A DNA stretch of 64,000 nt from Oscillospiraceae bacterium. Its GTDB lineage: Bacteria; Bacillota; Clostridia; Oscillospirales; Ruminococcaceae. This document shows, piece after piece, positions 53,802-62,469 of this stretch (position 1 is its first letter; every line of letters starts with the position of its first letter). The notes under the pieces were generated by a model. The model was not told where the DNA came from. It saw nothing but the letters and a program-made list of their open reading frames with translations, and did no database searches. Both the position numbers and the translations under genes were made by a program. Where the stretch lies: the NCBI GenBank assembly GCA_017848115.1, contig JAGAKZ010000017.1, forward strand, positions 62,001 through 126,000, given 5' to 3'.

Positions 53802-54860
53802 TTAATTTCCTCCATGTCCCTTTGATTTTCTTATAATTAAACCTATTATTCCGCCAAGGATTCCAATAGAAGCAAGGATGGCTAAAATAACCGGTATATT
53901 ACTCTTCGTTTTTTTGGTATTGTTTTCTTCTTTATCTTCTGTTACTTCACTCGTCTCTGTTGTTGATTCAAGCGAAGTCGATGTCATATCTGAAGTGGTA
54001 GTACCGACTGTGGATGTCGTTGCAGATGTTGTGTTCTCTGTTGTTGTAACTGTTGTTTGGGATGTCAGGCTAGTTAATTCTGTAGTAGTGGTGGATTCTA
54101 TTGTTGTTGAAGTGGATTGTGGTGGATCGGTTTGCGGCGGATTGGTTTGCAACGGGTCAGTTTGTGGTAAGTCAGTTTGCGGCGGATCGGTTTGTGGCGG
54201 ATCAGTTTGCGGCGAGTCAGTTTGTGGTGGGTCAGTTTGCGGTGGGTCAGTTTGCGGCGAGTCGGTTTGTGATGGGTCAGTACCAATAATTCGTATACCA
54301 CCATTTGTTATACTATTAAAATTCTCATTATAATGAAATTTCAAATCCTTATCAATCAAACTAAGTAAACATGGTACACCATCTACTAAATTATTCCCGC
54401 CCATATATATATATTCCGACAATACATTAACTGAAAAAAAATCACCTACAGCAATATTTTCGGGTAAACTAAATTTTATATAGCACAGATTTCCATCAAA
54501 TATCAAATCATCAATTAATGATCCATAAAAAAGTGAGAATTGTCGAACATGATCTGCTAAAAAAATTGTTTCCAGAGACATATTCGGATACTCCAATGGT
54601 GGACGACCAAAAAATTCTAATCTATCATCTTTTTCAAGTGGAAATATAAACCCATTTATTCCAGGATTATTATAAAGTGATATTCCAACCTTAACACATC
54701 TGTCCTCCGGTATATCATTTATATCAATCTCTACAGTATCAACTACAACATCTATACTATACTCCGCTGCATCAACATACTCTATATTCTGCACTGCCGG
54801 AAACAGTAATGTTGCTAATAGTGTTGCGGATACCATCTTCTTAAAGTACATTCTTTTCAT
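53802..54860 (-). CDS. Membrane-anchored cohesin-like protein
   Basis: This 352-aa protein has a signal peptide (residues 1-31). Residues 34-195 follow the cohesin pattern: a VKVGISLYNNPGINGFIFPL strand pair, then DGNLCYIKFSLPENIAVGDF and a closing NGGIRI strand. Eleven TDPPQ-type pentapeptides (about 196-250) form a linker. A Thr/Ser stretch follows (about 252-312). A transmembrane helix (about 321-343) has the basic tail RKSKGHGGN, so it is membrane- rather than sortase-anchored. AGGAG is only 2 bases from the first ATG; the ATG at 54851 is an alternative. It should hold dockerin proteins at the cell surface. The cohesin call is from pattern only and is moderately sure. Confidence 0.68.
   Translation of the reverse strand: MKRMYFKKMVSATLLATLLFPAVQNIEYVDAAEYSIDVVVDTVEIDINDIPEDRCVKVGISLYNNPGINGFIFPLEKDDRLEFFGRPPLEYPNMSLETIFLADHVRQFSLFYGSLIDDLIFDGNLCYIKFSLPENIAVGDFFSVNVLSEYIYMGGNNLVDGVPCLLSLIDKDLKFHYNENFNSITNGGIRIIGTDPSQTDSPQTDPPQTDPPQTDSPQTDPPQTDPPQTDLPQTDPLQTNPPQTDPPQSTSTTIESTTTTELTSLTSQTTVTTTENTTSATTSTVGTTTSDMTSTSLESTTETSEVTEDKEENNTKKTKSNIPVILAILASIGILGGIIGLIIRKSKGHGGN
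54116..54280. repeat. 15-bp minisatellite encoding the TDPPQ linker
   Basis: Eleven units of 15 bp, with one- or two-base differences, encode T-D/N-[PSL]-[PSL]-Q. Slippage would change linker length in 5-residue steps without a frameshift. Confidence 0.85.
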
Positions 54861-54901
54861 ATCTCCTTTTCATGTCTTACTTTTAACAAATAAACACCTC
54901 T

Positions 54902-54930
54902 ATTATACACTATTTTTTTACATATTTCAA
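54902..54930 (-). promoter_or_regulatory. Promoter of the cohesin-like/Ig-repeat operon
   Basis: On minus, TTGAAA (54930-54925) and TATAAT (54907-54902) have a 17-bp spacer. Confidence 0.75.
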
Positions 54931-55064
54931 GGCAATTTTTATTGATTTACTCTTTTATAAAAAAATTATAATATTTTCATAGTTTTATCTTATTATTATA
55001 GAAAAAAACATTCAAAATGCTATTCTTAAAAATATCAAATCATAAATTTATTTCAATAAAAAAA
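54931..55064. other. AT-rich intergenic DNA without a recognised feature
   Basis: I see nothing here beyond poly-A and poly-T stretches. It lies between the cohesin promoter and the decayed copy. Confidence 0.5.
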
Positions 55065-55222
55065 CTATTAACATTCTCATTATAATAAAATTTCAAATTC
55101 TTATCACTCGAACCAAGTAAACAGGCACATTATCACCTGAATTATTTCCCTCATATATATCCAAAAACACATTAACTACCAAAAATCACTAACCGTAATA
55201 TTTTCAGGCAAACTAAATTTTT
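55065..55222 (-). pseudogene. Decayed fragment of a second cohesin-like gene
   Basis: This stretch aligns with 54303-54473 of the intact gene at most positions, with small deletions and many substitutions (for example CATTCTCATTATAAT and GGCAAACTAAATTT versus GGTAAACTAAATTT). It corresponds to the end of the cohesin-like domain (VLSEYIYMGG to NSITNGG). The frame is broken by indels and stops, and no start or ribosome site remains. A hairpin at 55223-55256 may be its old terminator. Confidence 0.8.
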
Positions 55223-55256
55223 AAGCCACCTTTGAAAATCGTATCAAAAGTGGCTT
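55223..55256. terminator. Hairpin next to the decayed cohesin-like fragment
   Basis: AAGCCAC pairs with GTGGCTT, and three further A-T pairs close inside. The T-run on either strand is weak (TTTATAAT on plus). Confidence 0.5.
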
Positions 55257-55322
55257 TATAATACTTATATTAAAAATAAAGAAATCTGAAAAAATTAAAT
55301 CTTTTTTTCAAGTCCATGGAAA

Positions 55323-56276
55323 TTATCTGTATATAAGATCAGCGTTTATAATATCTTCCGGACCAAGAATAACATCCTGCTTCAACACATATTGTTTTAA
55401 CTTTGCAAGATCAGCAAGATTTGGTTCATCATCTTCGCAAAGTTCACCCTGCTGGACGTTTGCAGCGTATAATTCTGCATCATTCAATTCACAATCGTGA
55501 AGCAGATAAAGTGATAATATCGTCAGATCCGTAAGATCAACCATATTGTCATCATTCAGATCGCCATACTGATTGCATACTTTTACAGAGCCAACTGCCA
55601 TATTATCAATTATAGGATAATATTTGCTTGTAGTTTCAGAAGAAATTACCGAATCTGACGGAACAGATGTTGTAGCACCACCGGACATGGAGGCAGAAGT
55701 AGCTTTTGTCACTGTTGTGGTAGCCGTAGGAGCATCATTGGGATATCCGAGTGTAGTAGTTGCACTTGTCGCGCCTGTCGTATAATACGTAGTTGCAACA
55801 GTCGTTGACGTTTCAGAATCTGTAGTTGTCCAAACCGGGTCAGTCATTGAAGCAGAAGGAGGAGCCTGAGAAGTGGCAGGCGGTGAAGAAGTGGAAGGAG
55901 GTGACAACGGATATGATTTATAACCATAATAGTCATAAATCTCGATCTCTATCCAATAACCTTCAAATGTAACAGCACTCAAATAAATAGGATCATATCC
56001 TACCTCAACACCTGACGTATCGATATATGTATAATATTTCGACCCCATAATTACTGTCTCTATTTCTGTACCATATGGTGCATCTGTATAGATATATTCG
56101 TAATCATAATCTGTATCCCACAATATTACAAAATTGTCTTTACCGTCAACATCATATTTCAGAACATCGTCATAATATCCATATCCATAGACCTTATCAT
56201 CAACTTGTGGTAACTGACCAACTGTAAAAAACATTGCTAAAGCAATAGCGATACAAGATAAAATCATTGTTTTCAT
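55323..56276 (-). CDS. Secreted dockerin-containing protein
   Basis: This 317-aa protein has a signal peptide (residues 1-20). Residues 25-130 form a Tyr/Asp-rich domain of unknown function. A Ser/Thr/Pro linker follows (about 130-225). A C-terminal dockerin starts at about 238. Its first calcium loop, GDLNDDNMVDLTDLTILSLYL, is close to consensus when split as D-x-N-x-D...D. The second (CEDDEPNLADLAKLKQYV) is degenerate, with an insertion. The dockerin should bind a cohesin such as 53802-54860. It ends 462 bp from that gene, across the decayed cohesin copy, and is 27 bp after hemW. Confidence 0.85.
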   Translation of the reverse strand: MKTMILSCIAIALAMFFTVGQLPQVDDKVYGYGYYDDVLKYDVDGKDNFVILWDTDYDYEYIYTDAPYGTEIETVIMGSKYYTYIDTSGVEVGYDPIYLSAVTFEGYWIEIEIYDYYGYKSYPLSPPSTSSPPATSQAPPSASMTDPVWTTTDSETSTTVATTYYTTGATSATTTLGYPNDAPTATTTVTKATSASMSGGATTSVPSDSVISSETTSKYYPIIDNMAVGSVKVCNQYGDLNDDNMVDLTDLTILSLYLLHDCELNDAELYAANVQQGELCEDDEPNLADLAKLKQYVLKQDVILGPEDIINADLIYR

Positions 56277-56303
56277 ATTTTCACCACTTTCTTTTTTATG
56301 TTC

Positions 56304-57419
56304 TTAAAAATCTGCAAGTAACTCGGTAATGACAGAATTTGATATAAGAAATCCTTCAGGAGTCATGCTTATCACACCGTCTGATACCGATATTAATTTT
56401 GCTTTTTCAAGCTTTGTTGCTCTTTTAATTATTTTTTCAGAATACCTCGGATATAACTTTGTATCAAGCCCCTCTGTAAGCCTTAACTGAAGCATAGCTA
56501 TTTCAAAAAAATCATCAGGATTTTCATCATTTATGATCTCTTTCTGACAATCCGATAAAATAAACTCCGACAAATTTCCCAAAACTTCATAGCGTTTATT
56601 ATTAAAATAAGAATGTGCTGACGGACCTATTCCTATATAACTTTCACAATGCCAGTAACGAAGATTATGTCTGCTCTCGTATCCTTTTCTTGAAAAATTA
56701 GAGATCTCATATTGAAAATACCCTTTTTCTTTAAGTTTCTCAACAAGAGCCAGATACATATCAGCCACCAGATCTTCATCGGGGACTAATTCTGACATTC
56801 CGTTTTTAAAATACTCCGTCCCTTCTTCTATCTTAAGCATATAGGCAGAAATATGCTTTAAAGGAAGTTCTGTAAGTCTGTCAATTGAAAACATCAGACT
56901 TTCCATAGTCTGCTCCCTGACTCCTATCATCAGATCTGCAGAAATATTTTCAAAGCCTGCACTGTAAGCATCATTTATAATATTTTTTGCCTGCGTAAAA
57001 TCATGTATCCTTCCAAGATATTTCAGTTCATTATCCTTTGCCGACTGAATGCCTACTGACAGTCTGTTTATTCCGATACTTCTTAATTTTCTGAGCTTAT
57101 CTTCGTCAGAAGTACCGGGATTTAGTTCAATAGTTATTTCAGAACGCTCAAAGTCAGTATATAATGAGATTTCAGACATTATTTTTTCATAGAGGTAAAC
57201 CGGAAGCAGAGAAGGTGTTCCTCCACCAAAATAAACAGTTTCAAAAAATATCTCAGGATTTTCTCTGACATATCTCTTTATATTTCTGATAACTGCATCT
57301 GCATACTGTTCGTATAATTTCTCTTTTGATGAAGCTACCGAATAGAAATCACAATACGGACACTTTCTTACACAGAAAGGTACATGAATATACAATCCTG
57401 TTTTTTTTCTGTTTTTCAT
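56304..57419 (-). CDS. hemW: Radical SAM heme chaperone HemW
   Basis: This 371-aa protein has the radical SAM cluster motif CVRKCPYCDFYSV (about residues 15-27). The SAM-contact sequence YFGGGTPSLL (about 64-73) and ELNPGT are typical of HemW. It is annotated as a heme chaperone rather than the oxygen-independent coproporphyrinogen oxidase HemN. It overlaps the upstream gene by 4 bp and usually follows lepA in Firmicutes, as here. Confidence 0.94.
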   Translation of the reverse strand: MKNRKKTGLYIHVPFCVRKCPYCDFYSVASSKEKLYEQYADAVIRNIKRYVRENPEIFFETVYFGGGTPSLLPVYLYEKIMSEISLYTDFERSEITIELNPGTSDEDKLRKLRSIGINRLSVGIQSAKDNELKYLGRIHDFTQAKNIINDAYSAGFENISADLMIGVREQTMESLMFSIDRLTELPLKHISAYMLKIEEGTEYFKNGMSELVPDEDLVADMYLALVEKLKEKGYFQYEISNFSRKGYESRHNLRYWHCESYIGIGPSAHSYFNNKRYEVLGNLSEFILSDCQKEIINDENPDDFFEIAMLQLRLTEGLDTKLYPRYSEKIIKRATKLEKAKLISVSDGVISMTPEGFLISNSVITELLADF

Positions 57420-57724
57420 AAGTCTTTTCTGTTGTTATAATCAAGATCGAAAAACAAACCATTGATAATCATACAAAAAATATTAACGCCTATAAATATT
57501 GCAAGACAAACAGCAAAACTTACATACTGCTTAAAATAATTTACCATAAAAAATATAAGGGGGATAAGGTTCATGACTGTACGAAAAATATTGGCTTTCA
57601 TGCCGTGAACAGCATGCTTTCCGCATTCGGGACAAGCTCTGCCCTTCGATGTCATTCCTCCGGTAAATATCTTCTGAATAAGTGTAAATGTATTTTTTTC
57701 GCAATAAGGACACTTATACTTCAT
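57416..57724 (-). CDS. Zinc-ribbon membrane protein
   Basis: This 102-aa protein has a zinc ribbon: CPYC near residue 5 and CPECGKH near 32. Two transmembrane helices follow (about 49-66 and 72-92). I place the start at the ATG at 57724, the fourth codon of the longer frame, because AAAGAGTG lies just upstream. It sits between lepA and hemW and overlaps hemW. No specific function is known. Confidence 0.75.
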   Translation of the reverse strand: MKYKCPYCEKNTFTLIQKIFTGGMTSKGRACPECGKHAVHGMKANIFRTVMNLIPLIFFMVNYFKQYVSFAVCLAIFIGVNIFCMIINGLFFDLDYNNRKDL

Positions 57725-57741
57725 CTTTATCACTCTTTCTT

Positions 57742-59544
57742 TTATTCGTCAAGCTTGAGAACACTCATAAATGCTTCCTGAGGTACTTCTACTGTACCAA
57801 GCTGACGCATACGTTTCTTACCTTCTTTTTGTTTTTCAAGAAGTTTTTTCTTTCTTGTTATGTCACCGCCATAACATTTTGCAAGCACGTCTTTACGCAT
57901 AGCCTTTATGGTTTCACGAGCTATTATCTTACCGCCTATAGCTGCCTGAACAGGTATTTCAAACATCTGACGAGGAATATTTTCTTTAAGTTTTTCTACC
58001 ATTTTTCTTGCTCTTGCATATGCATTTTCTGAGTGAACTATAAATGAAAGTGCGTCAACCGCATCACCGTTAAGAAGAATATCAAGCTTAACAAGCTTTG
58101 AAGGCGCATATCCGATAAGTTCATAGTCAAAAGATGCATAACCTCTTGTTCTTGACTTTAAGGCATCAAAGAAATCATACACTATCTCATTTAAAGGAAG
58201 TTCATAATGAATATTTACTCTGGTATCATCAAGATAATCCATTGTCTTGAACACGCCTCTTCTGTTCTGACAAAGTTCCATTATATTTCCGACAAATTCT
58301 GAAGGAGCAAGTATTTCAGCTTTTACCATAGGTTCTTCAGCTGACTGAATAAGTGAAACATCAGGATAATTTGTAGGGTTGTCAATGTATACAGTCTCAC
58401 CGCTTGTAAGATTTATCTTGAATATAACTGAAGGAGCAGTTGTAATAAGATCGAGATTGTACTCTCTTTCAAGTCTTTCCTGAATTATTTCCATATGGAG
58501 AAGACCAAGAAATCCGCATCTGAAACCAAATCCAAGTGCAATAGATGTTTCAGGCTCAAATGAAAGTGAAGCATCGTTAAGTCTTAACTTTTCAAGCGCC
58601 TCTCTGAGATCTACATACTTCGAACCATCAGCAGGATATATACCTGAGAAAACCATAGGATTTACTTTTCTGTATCCCGGAAGAGGTTCATCACATGGAT
58701 TTTCACAACTTGTTACAGTATCGCCAACCTGTGTATCAGCAATATTTTTTATGGAAGCTGCAATATAGCCAACTTCTCCGGCTTCAAGAATATTTTTGTT
58801 TATATGGTTTGTTGCGTCCATGCAACCTGCTTCAACAACAGTAAATTCTGCACCTGTTGCCATAAGTCTTATTCTGTCACCGGTCTTCACTGTACCTTCT
58901 TTTACTCTGACATATATTATAACTCCCTTATATGAATCATAATAACTGTCAAATATCAAAGCTTTGAGCGGTGCAGTTTCATCACCTACAGGAGGCGGTA
59001 CTTCTTTTACTATCTTTTCAAGAACTTCCTCGATATTTATTCCCATCTTTGCAGAAATTCTTGGTGCATCCATAGCCGGTATACCGATGATATTTTCAAC
59101 TTCATTACAAACACGCTCAGGGTCTGCCGAAGGAAGATCTATTTTGTTGACTACCGGAACAACCTCAAGATCATGTTCTATCGCAAGATATGTGTTTGCA
59201 AGAGTCTGAGCTTCTATTCCCTGAGAAGCGTCAACAACAAGTATAGCACCCTCACAGGCAGCAAGCGATCTTGATACTTCATAGTTAAAGTCAACGTGAC
59301 CGGGAGTATCAATAAGATTGAAAGTATACTCTATACCATCCTGAGCCTTATACAACAGTTTTACAGCACGTGCTTTTATAGTTATTCCTCGTTCACGTTC
59401 TATATCCATATTGTCAAGAAGCTGTTCTTCCATATCTCTTATCGCAACAGTCTGTGTTTTCTCCAGAATTCTGTCTGCAAGTGTTGATTTACCATGATCT
59501 ATATGCGCTATAATACAAAAATTTCTTATTTTATCATTAGCCAA
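57742..59544 (-). CDS. lepA: Translation elongation factor 4
   Basis: This 600-aa GTPase has the G1 motif [10 protein letters not shown] (about residues 13-22), G3 DTPGHVDF and G4 [12 protein letters not shown]. The C-terminal unique domain ends with [19 protein letters not shown], typical of LepA. It acts on stalled ribosomes. Length is normal. A promoter with a 17-bp spacer precedes it. Confidence 0.97.
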   Translation of the reverse strand: MANDKIRNFCIIAHIDHGKSTLADRILEKTQTVAIRDMEEQLLDNMDIERERGITIKARAVKLLYKAQDGIEYTFNLIDTPGHVDFNYEVSRSLAACEGAILVVDASQGIEAQTLANTYLAIEHDLEVVPVVNKIDLPSADPERVCNEVENIIGIPAMDAPRISAKMGINIEEVLEKIVKEVPPPVGDETAPLKALIFDSYYDSYKGVIIYVRVKEGTVKTGDRIRLMATGAEFTVVEAGCMDATNHINKNILEAGEVGYIAASIKNIADTQVGDTVTSCENPCDEPLPGYRKVNPMVFSGIYPADGSKYVDLREALEKLRLNDASLSFEPETSIALGFGFRCGFLGLLHMEIIQERLEREYNLDLITTAPSVIFKINLTSGETVYIDNPTNYPDVSLIQSAEEPMVKAEILAPSEFVGNIMELCQNRRGVFKTMDYLDDTRVNIHYELPLNEIVYDFFDALKSRTRGYASFDYELIGYAPSKLVKLDILLNGDAVDALSFIVHSENAYARARKMVEKLKENIPRQMFEIPVQAAIGGKIIARETIKAMRKDVLAKCYGGDITRKKKLLEKQKEGKKRMRQLGTVEVPQEAFMSVLKLDE

Positions 59545-59587
59545 GAGATGTCCCTCCGTTAATTTTTTATTGTATTTACCACATTAA

Positions 59588-59616
59588 ATTATAACATATA
59601 GCGACGTTATTGTAAA
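59588..59616 (-). promoter_or_regulatory. Promoter of lepA
   Basis: On minus, TTTACA (59616-59611) and TATAAT (59593-59588) have a 17-bp spacer. Confidence 0.78.
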
Positions 59617-59637
59617 GTTATAATTTTCAAAAAAAAT

Positions 59638-59667
59638 AATACCGAAGAAAATTAATTCTCCGGTATT
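59638..59667 (-). terminator. Terminator of the CotH-dockerin gene
   Basis: On minus, AATACCGGAGAA pairs with TTCTTCGGTATT (one G-U pair) across a 6-nt loop. ATTTTTTTTG follows. Confidence 0.85.
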
Positions 59668-59678
59668 ACCGTATAATA

Positions 59679-62243
59679 TCAATATCCTATAGCGTTATGA
59701 ATCACTTCTGCTCGTTTTATCATAAAATCAACTATTGAAACCTGTTCTCCGCCATATGAGAAAAGTCCGCCTGCTCCGCCAAATCCGCCGAAGCCACCGA
59801 AACCTCCGAAGCCACCAAATCCGCCTCCAAAGCCTCCGCCCCAGTTTCCGCCGTTATTAGCTCCTCCTGTTACAAGACCTGTATCACTTTTGGCTATATT
59901 GGTTTCAAACTGATCCGGTGTAAAAAATGAACGAGGATCATTTTTTGCGTGAGTTCTTATAACTGATGCAATAGAGTTTACTGTACTTACCGGATCTGAA
60001 TACATATTTAAGATTTCCTTTACATATCCAATATACGCATCATAGTATTCAGGAATCTGAAGAAGGTTTGTTATCATCGGACGCTGTGACGGCTGGGCAC
60101 TGTAAAGACCTGTCTTTATATCCGAATCAACCGATGCACCGTAATCCATGAAATTTCCGAGACTTAGATTATAGTCCCAGCCTACATAATGCATCTTGCC
60201 CTCATTATACATGAGATAATAGTTATGTGCCATCATACCATTATAGCTGTCATAATTACACAAAACCGCATTCACCGCAAACCCTTTAAGGAAACTGTCT
60301 ACGTCTACAGTATCTTCTATAAACTTATAATTTGATGTTGTAACACTGTTAATTGCTGTTATAAGTTCCTGAACATGTGTAAGAGATTCGTCTGTTCCAA
60401 ATGTAAGCTCAAAATCGGTTATCGGCTCATTTGCTTCAAGTGTACAGGTGTACTGAGCAGCCTTGTAAAGATTTGCATCATCATTTGTTGCATAACGTTC
60501 AGCAAGTGTCTTTCCCGGTTGCTCTCCAAGAAAATAAAAACTGTAGAGTGAATTGTTCACATAAAGATTTGTATAACTTGTAACAGGAGCATATCCTCCA
60601 AGTTCATGCATTGCATTATAGCAAAGTGTATCTCGCATACATGAAGGATCAGAATACATATTATTTATACATATTTCAGTAAGTCCGTGATAATTCTGAT
60701 ATTTGTCATACTTATCAAGCTTTATACGAAAACTGAATTTATCATCGCCTGCCTGTGAAACAAACTGAAGTGAACTGTTTCCTTTAGTTCTTATGCCAAC
60801 ATTTTCAAAACGTTCTCCATCTATAACTACATCAGCCGGATAATATTCTTCCTGCATAGCATTAGCTATAAGATCGTTCCACTGCTGCGGTGGCATTTCA
60901 ACTTCTATACTATGTACTGCCTGCTGATCAAACAATCTGCTGTAAAGTAACTGACTGTTATCTGCATTATTAACATCTGTATACACGGCAGGCCCGCCTG
61001 TTGTAAATGTTTCACCTGTACTGTGAAGTACATTTATTCCGCCTGTAAACAACTTATACTGTTCTCCCTGTTTTAGCGCCGGTGAAGAAATGAGTGCATA
61101 TCTGTATTTTTTGAGTGTATTCATATCATAGTCTGTTGTACCGGATGACGATACAAGTGACAGAGGATTATTTTTTGCCCACTCTTTTGTAAAATCGATA
61201 AGCATTGCATCTGACACTTCTCCGATAACAGCAGACTGTTCATCTGTCGCTGTTGCCAGAACTTCTCCGCCGGAAATATTTACTTTTTCTATAGCTTTAA
61301 GACCCCTGTCTCCGCACGCTGTTACCGTACCTCCACTAATATTTATAACCGTTTCTGCCTGTATTGCGTCATTTCCTGCTTTTATAGAAACAACTCCGCC
61401 CGATATCTCAACATCACCTTTGGTAGACTTTATTCCGTCACCTTCTGAATCAACGGTTACATTACCATCTTTTACAGTTACCGAAGTTTTCCCTCTTATA
61501 GCGTCTTCTGTAATTGTTTCAACATACAGATCAGCACCGTTTATTTTAAGATCATTATTGCAATGAATACCATGCTGAACTGATGCATATATTTCCAGAC
61601 GGCCATCACCTTTTATGGTCAGATCGTCCTTAGCATACACTGTTGCCTCTGTTTCCGTATAAACTTCACCGTCACGCAAAATGTTCACCGTTCCCGGCAT
61701 AAGGTTTATCGAAGTGTTTTCAGCATTTACAATATATACAGGAGCTTCATTTACACCGGTTATATCAACGCCGTTAAAGAAAAGCTTTACTGTTTCTGTA
61801 TCAATAGTTTCATCAGGAACATTTACACAAATCTGTCCGTTACTTAATACACCGTCTATATAATAACTTCCTGAAGCTGTTATCGTTACAATATTTGACT
61901 GTGCATTAAGTACTGCATTATCTCCCTCAACAGATATTCTGTCCCCCATAAGATGTATACTGGTCTGAGTTTCCACCTGTGGAGTTTCAATAAGAGTATT
62001 TTTCAGCATGATAAAATCTCTTATGTCTACTGCAGAGTTTCCATCATAATCAGCTGAATTTTTATCAAAACCTGTTAAGCTCAGATTAAGCATATAATTT
62101 TTAAAACTCACCAGATCACTGATGTTCAACTTATTATCAAGATTTACATCTCCTGAAAGAGCGTATGCTGTAACTCCTGCCATTGCAGAGCACATAACCA
62201 ATGCAGATATCAGACTGACTGCTTTCTTTTTTCCATTAACCAT
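59679..62243 (-). CDS. Secreted dockerin / carbohydrate-binding-like / CotH kinase protein
   Basis: This 854-aa protein has a signal peptide (residues 1-29). A dockerin is at about 30-86, with both calcium loops close to consensus (GDVNLDNKLNISDL; ADYDGNSAVDIRDF). Residues of about 95-345 repeat beta-helix rungs (SGGVVSIKAGNDAIQAE, NISGGTVTACGDRGLKA) as in the Cthe_2159/DUF4353 carbohydrate-binding domain. A CotH kinase-like region lies at about 440-770 (VGIRTKGNSSLQF; HYVGWDYNLSLGNF). Near the end is a Gly/Phe-rich run (GGFGGFGGFGG). CotH-family proteins phosphorylate secreted proteins. The dockerin could tether the kinase to a surface cohesin. A perfect promoter precedes the gene. Confidence 0.88.
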   Translation of the reverse strand: MVNGKKKAVSLISALVMCSAMAGVTAYALSGDVNLDNKLNISDLVSFKNYMLNLSLTGFDKNSADYDGNSAVDIRDFIMLKNTLIETPQVETQTSIHLMGDRISVEGDNAVLNAQSNIVTITASGSYYIDGVLSNGQICVNVPDETIDTETVKLFFNGVDITGVNEAPVYIVNAENTSINLMPGTVNILRDGEVYTETEATVYAKDDLTIKGDGRLEIYASVQHGIHCNNDLKINGADLYVETITEDAIRGKTSVTVKDGNVTVDSEGDGIKSTKGDVEISGGVVSIKAGNDAIQAETVINISGGTVTACGDRGLKAIEKVNISGGEVLATATDEQSAVIGEVSDAMLIDFTKEWAKNNPLSLVSSSGTTDYDMNTLKKYRYALISSPALKQGEQYKLFTGGINVLHSTGETFTTGGPAVYTDVNNADNSQLLYSRLFDQQAVHSIEVEMPPQQWNDLIANAMQEEYYPADVVIDGERFENVGIRTKGNSSLQFVSQAGDDKFSFRIKLDKYDKYQNYHGLTEICINNMYSDPSCMRDTLCYNAMHELGGYAPVTSYTNLYVNNSLYSFYFLGEQPGKTLAERYATNDDANLYKAAQYTCTLEANEPITDFELTFGTDESLTHVQELITAINSVTTSNYKFIEDTVDVDSFLKGFAVNAVLCNYDSYNGMMAHNYYLMYNEGKMHYVGWDYNLSLGNFMDYGASVDSDIKTGLYSAQPSQRPMITNLLQIPEYYDAYIGYVKEILNMYSDPVSTVNSIASVIRTHAKNDPRSFFTPDQFETNIAKSDTGLVTGGANNGGNWGGGFGGGFGGFGGFGGFGGFGGAGGLFSYGGEQVSIVDFMIKRAEVIHNAIGY

Positions 62244-62307
62244 GCAAATCCTCCTTATTTTAGCTTAAGAAAAAAATATTTTTGTGCAAACTAATCATCT
62301 GTTTTTA

Positions 62308-62336
62308 ATTATATCCTTTGACAATATATTTGTCAA
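62308..62336 (-). promoter_or_regulatory. Promoter of the CotH-dockerin gene
   Basis: On minus, TTGACA (62336-62331) and TATAAT (62313-62308) are perfect boxes with a 17-bp spacer. Confidence 0.85.
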
Positions 62337-62401
62337 TACTTATATCATTATCGACACATTTATTTCACATTTCAATTATTTTTAAAGCAGTTATTTTGTT
62401 A

Positions 62402-62430
62402 TTGCAAATTTATATAGAATATGTTAAAAT
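62402..62430 (+). promoter_or_regulatory. Promoter of the response regulator
   Basis: TTGCAA (62402-62407) and TAAAAT (62425-62430) have a 17-bp spacer. Confidence 0.65.
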
Positions 62431-62469
62431 ACTAATTAGAAATTTTATTGTAAAAAGGGAAAATATAAT

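Noticed and set aside
53878-54333. 151-codon plus-strand frame opposite the cohesin-like linker
   Set aside because: It is made by the 15-bp repeat read on the opposite strand (valine/cysteine/glycine repeats), with no ribosome site.
59755-59860. Gly/Phe-rich run in the CotH protein as a separate repeat element or frameshift
   Set aside because: The reading frame continues on both sides with conserved sequence, so it is part of the protein.
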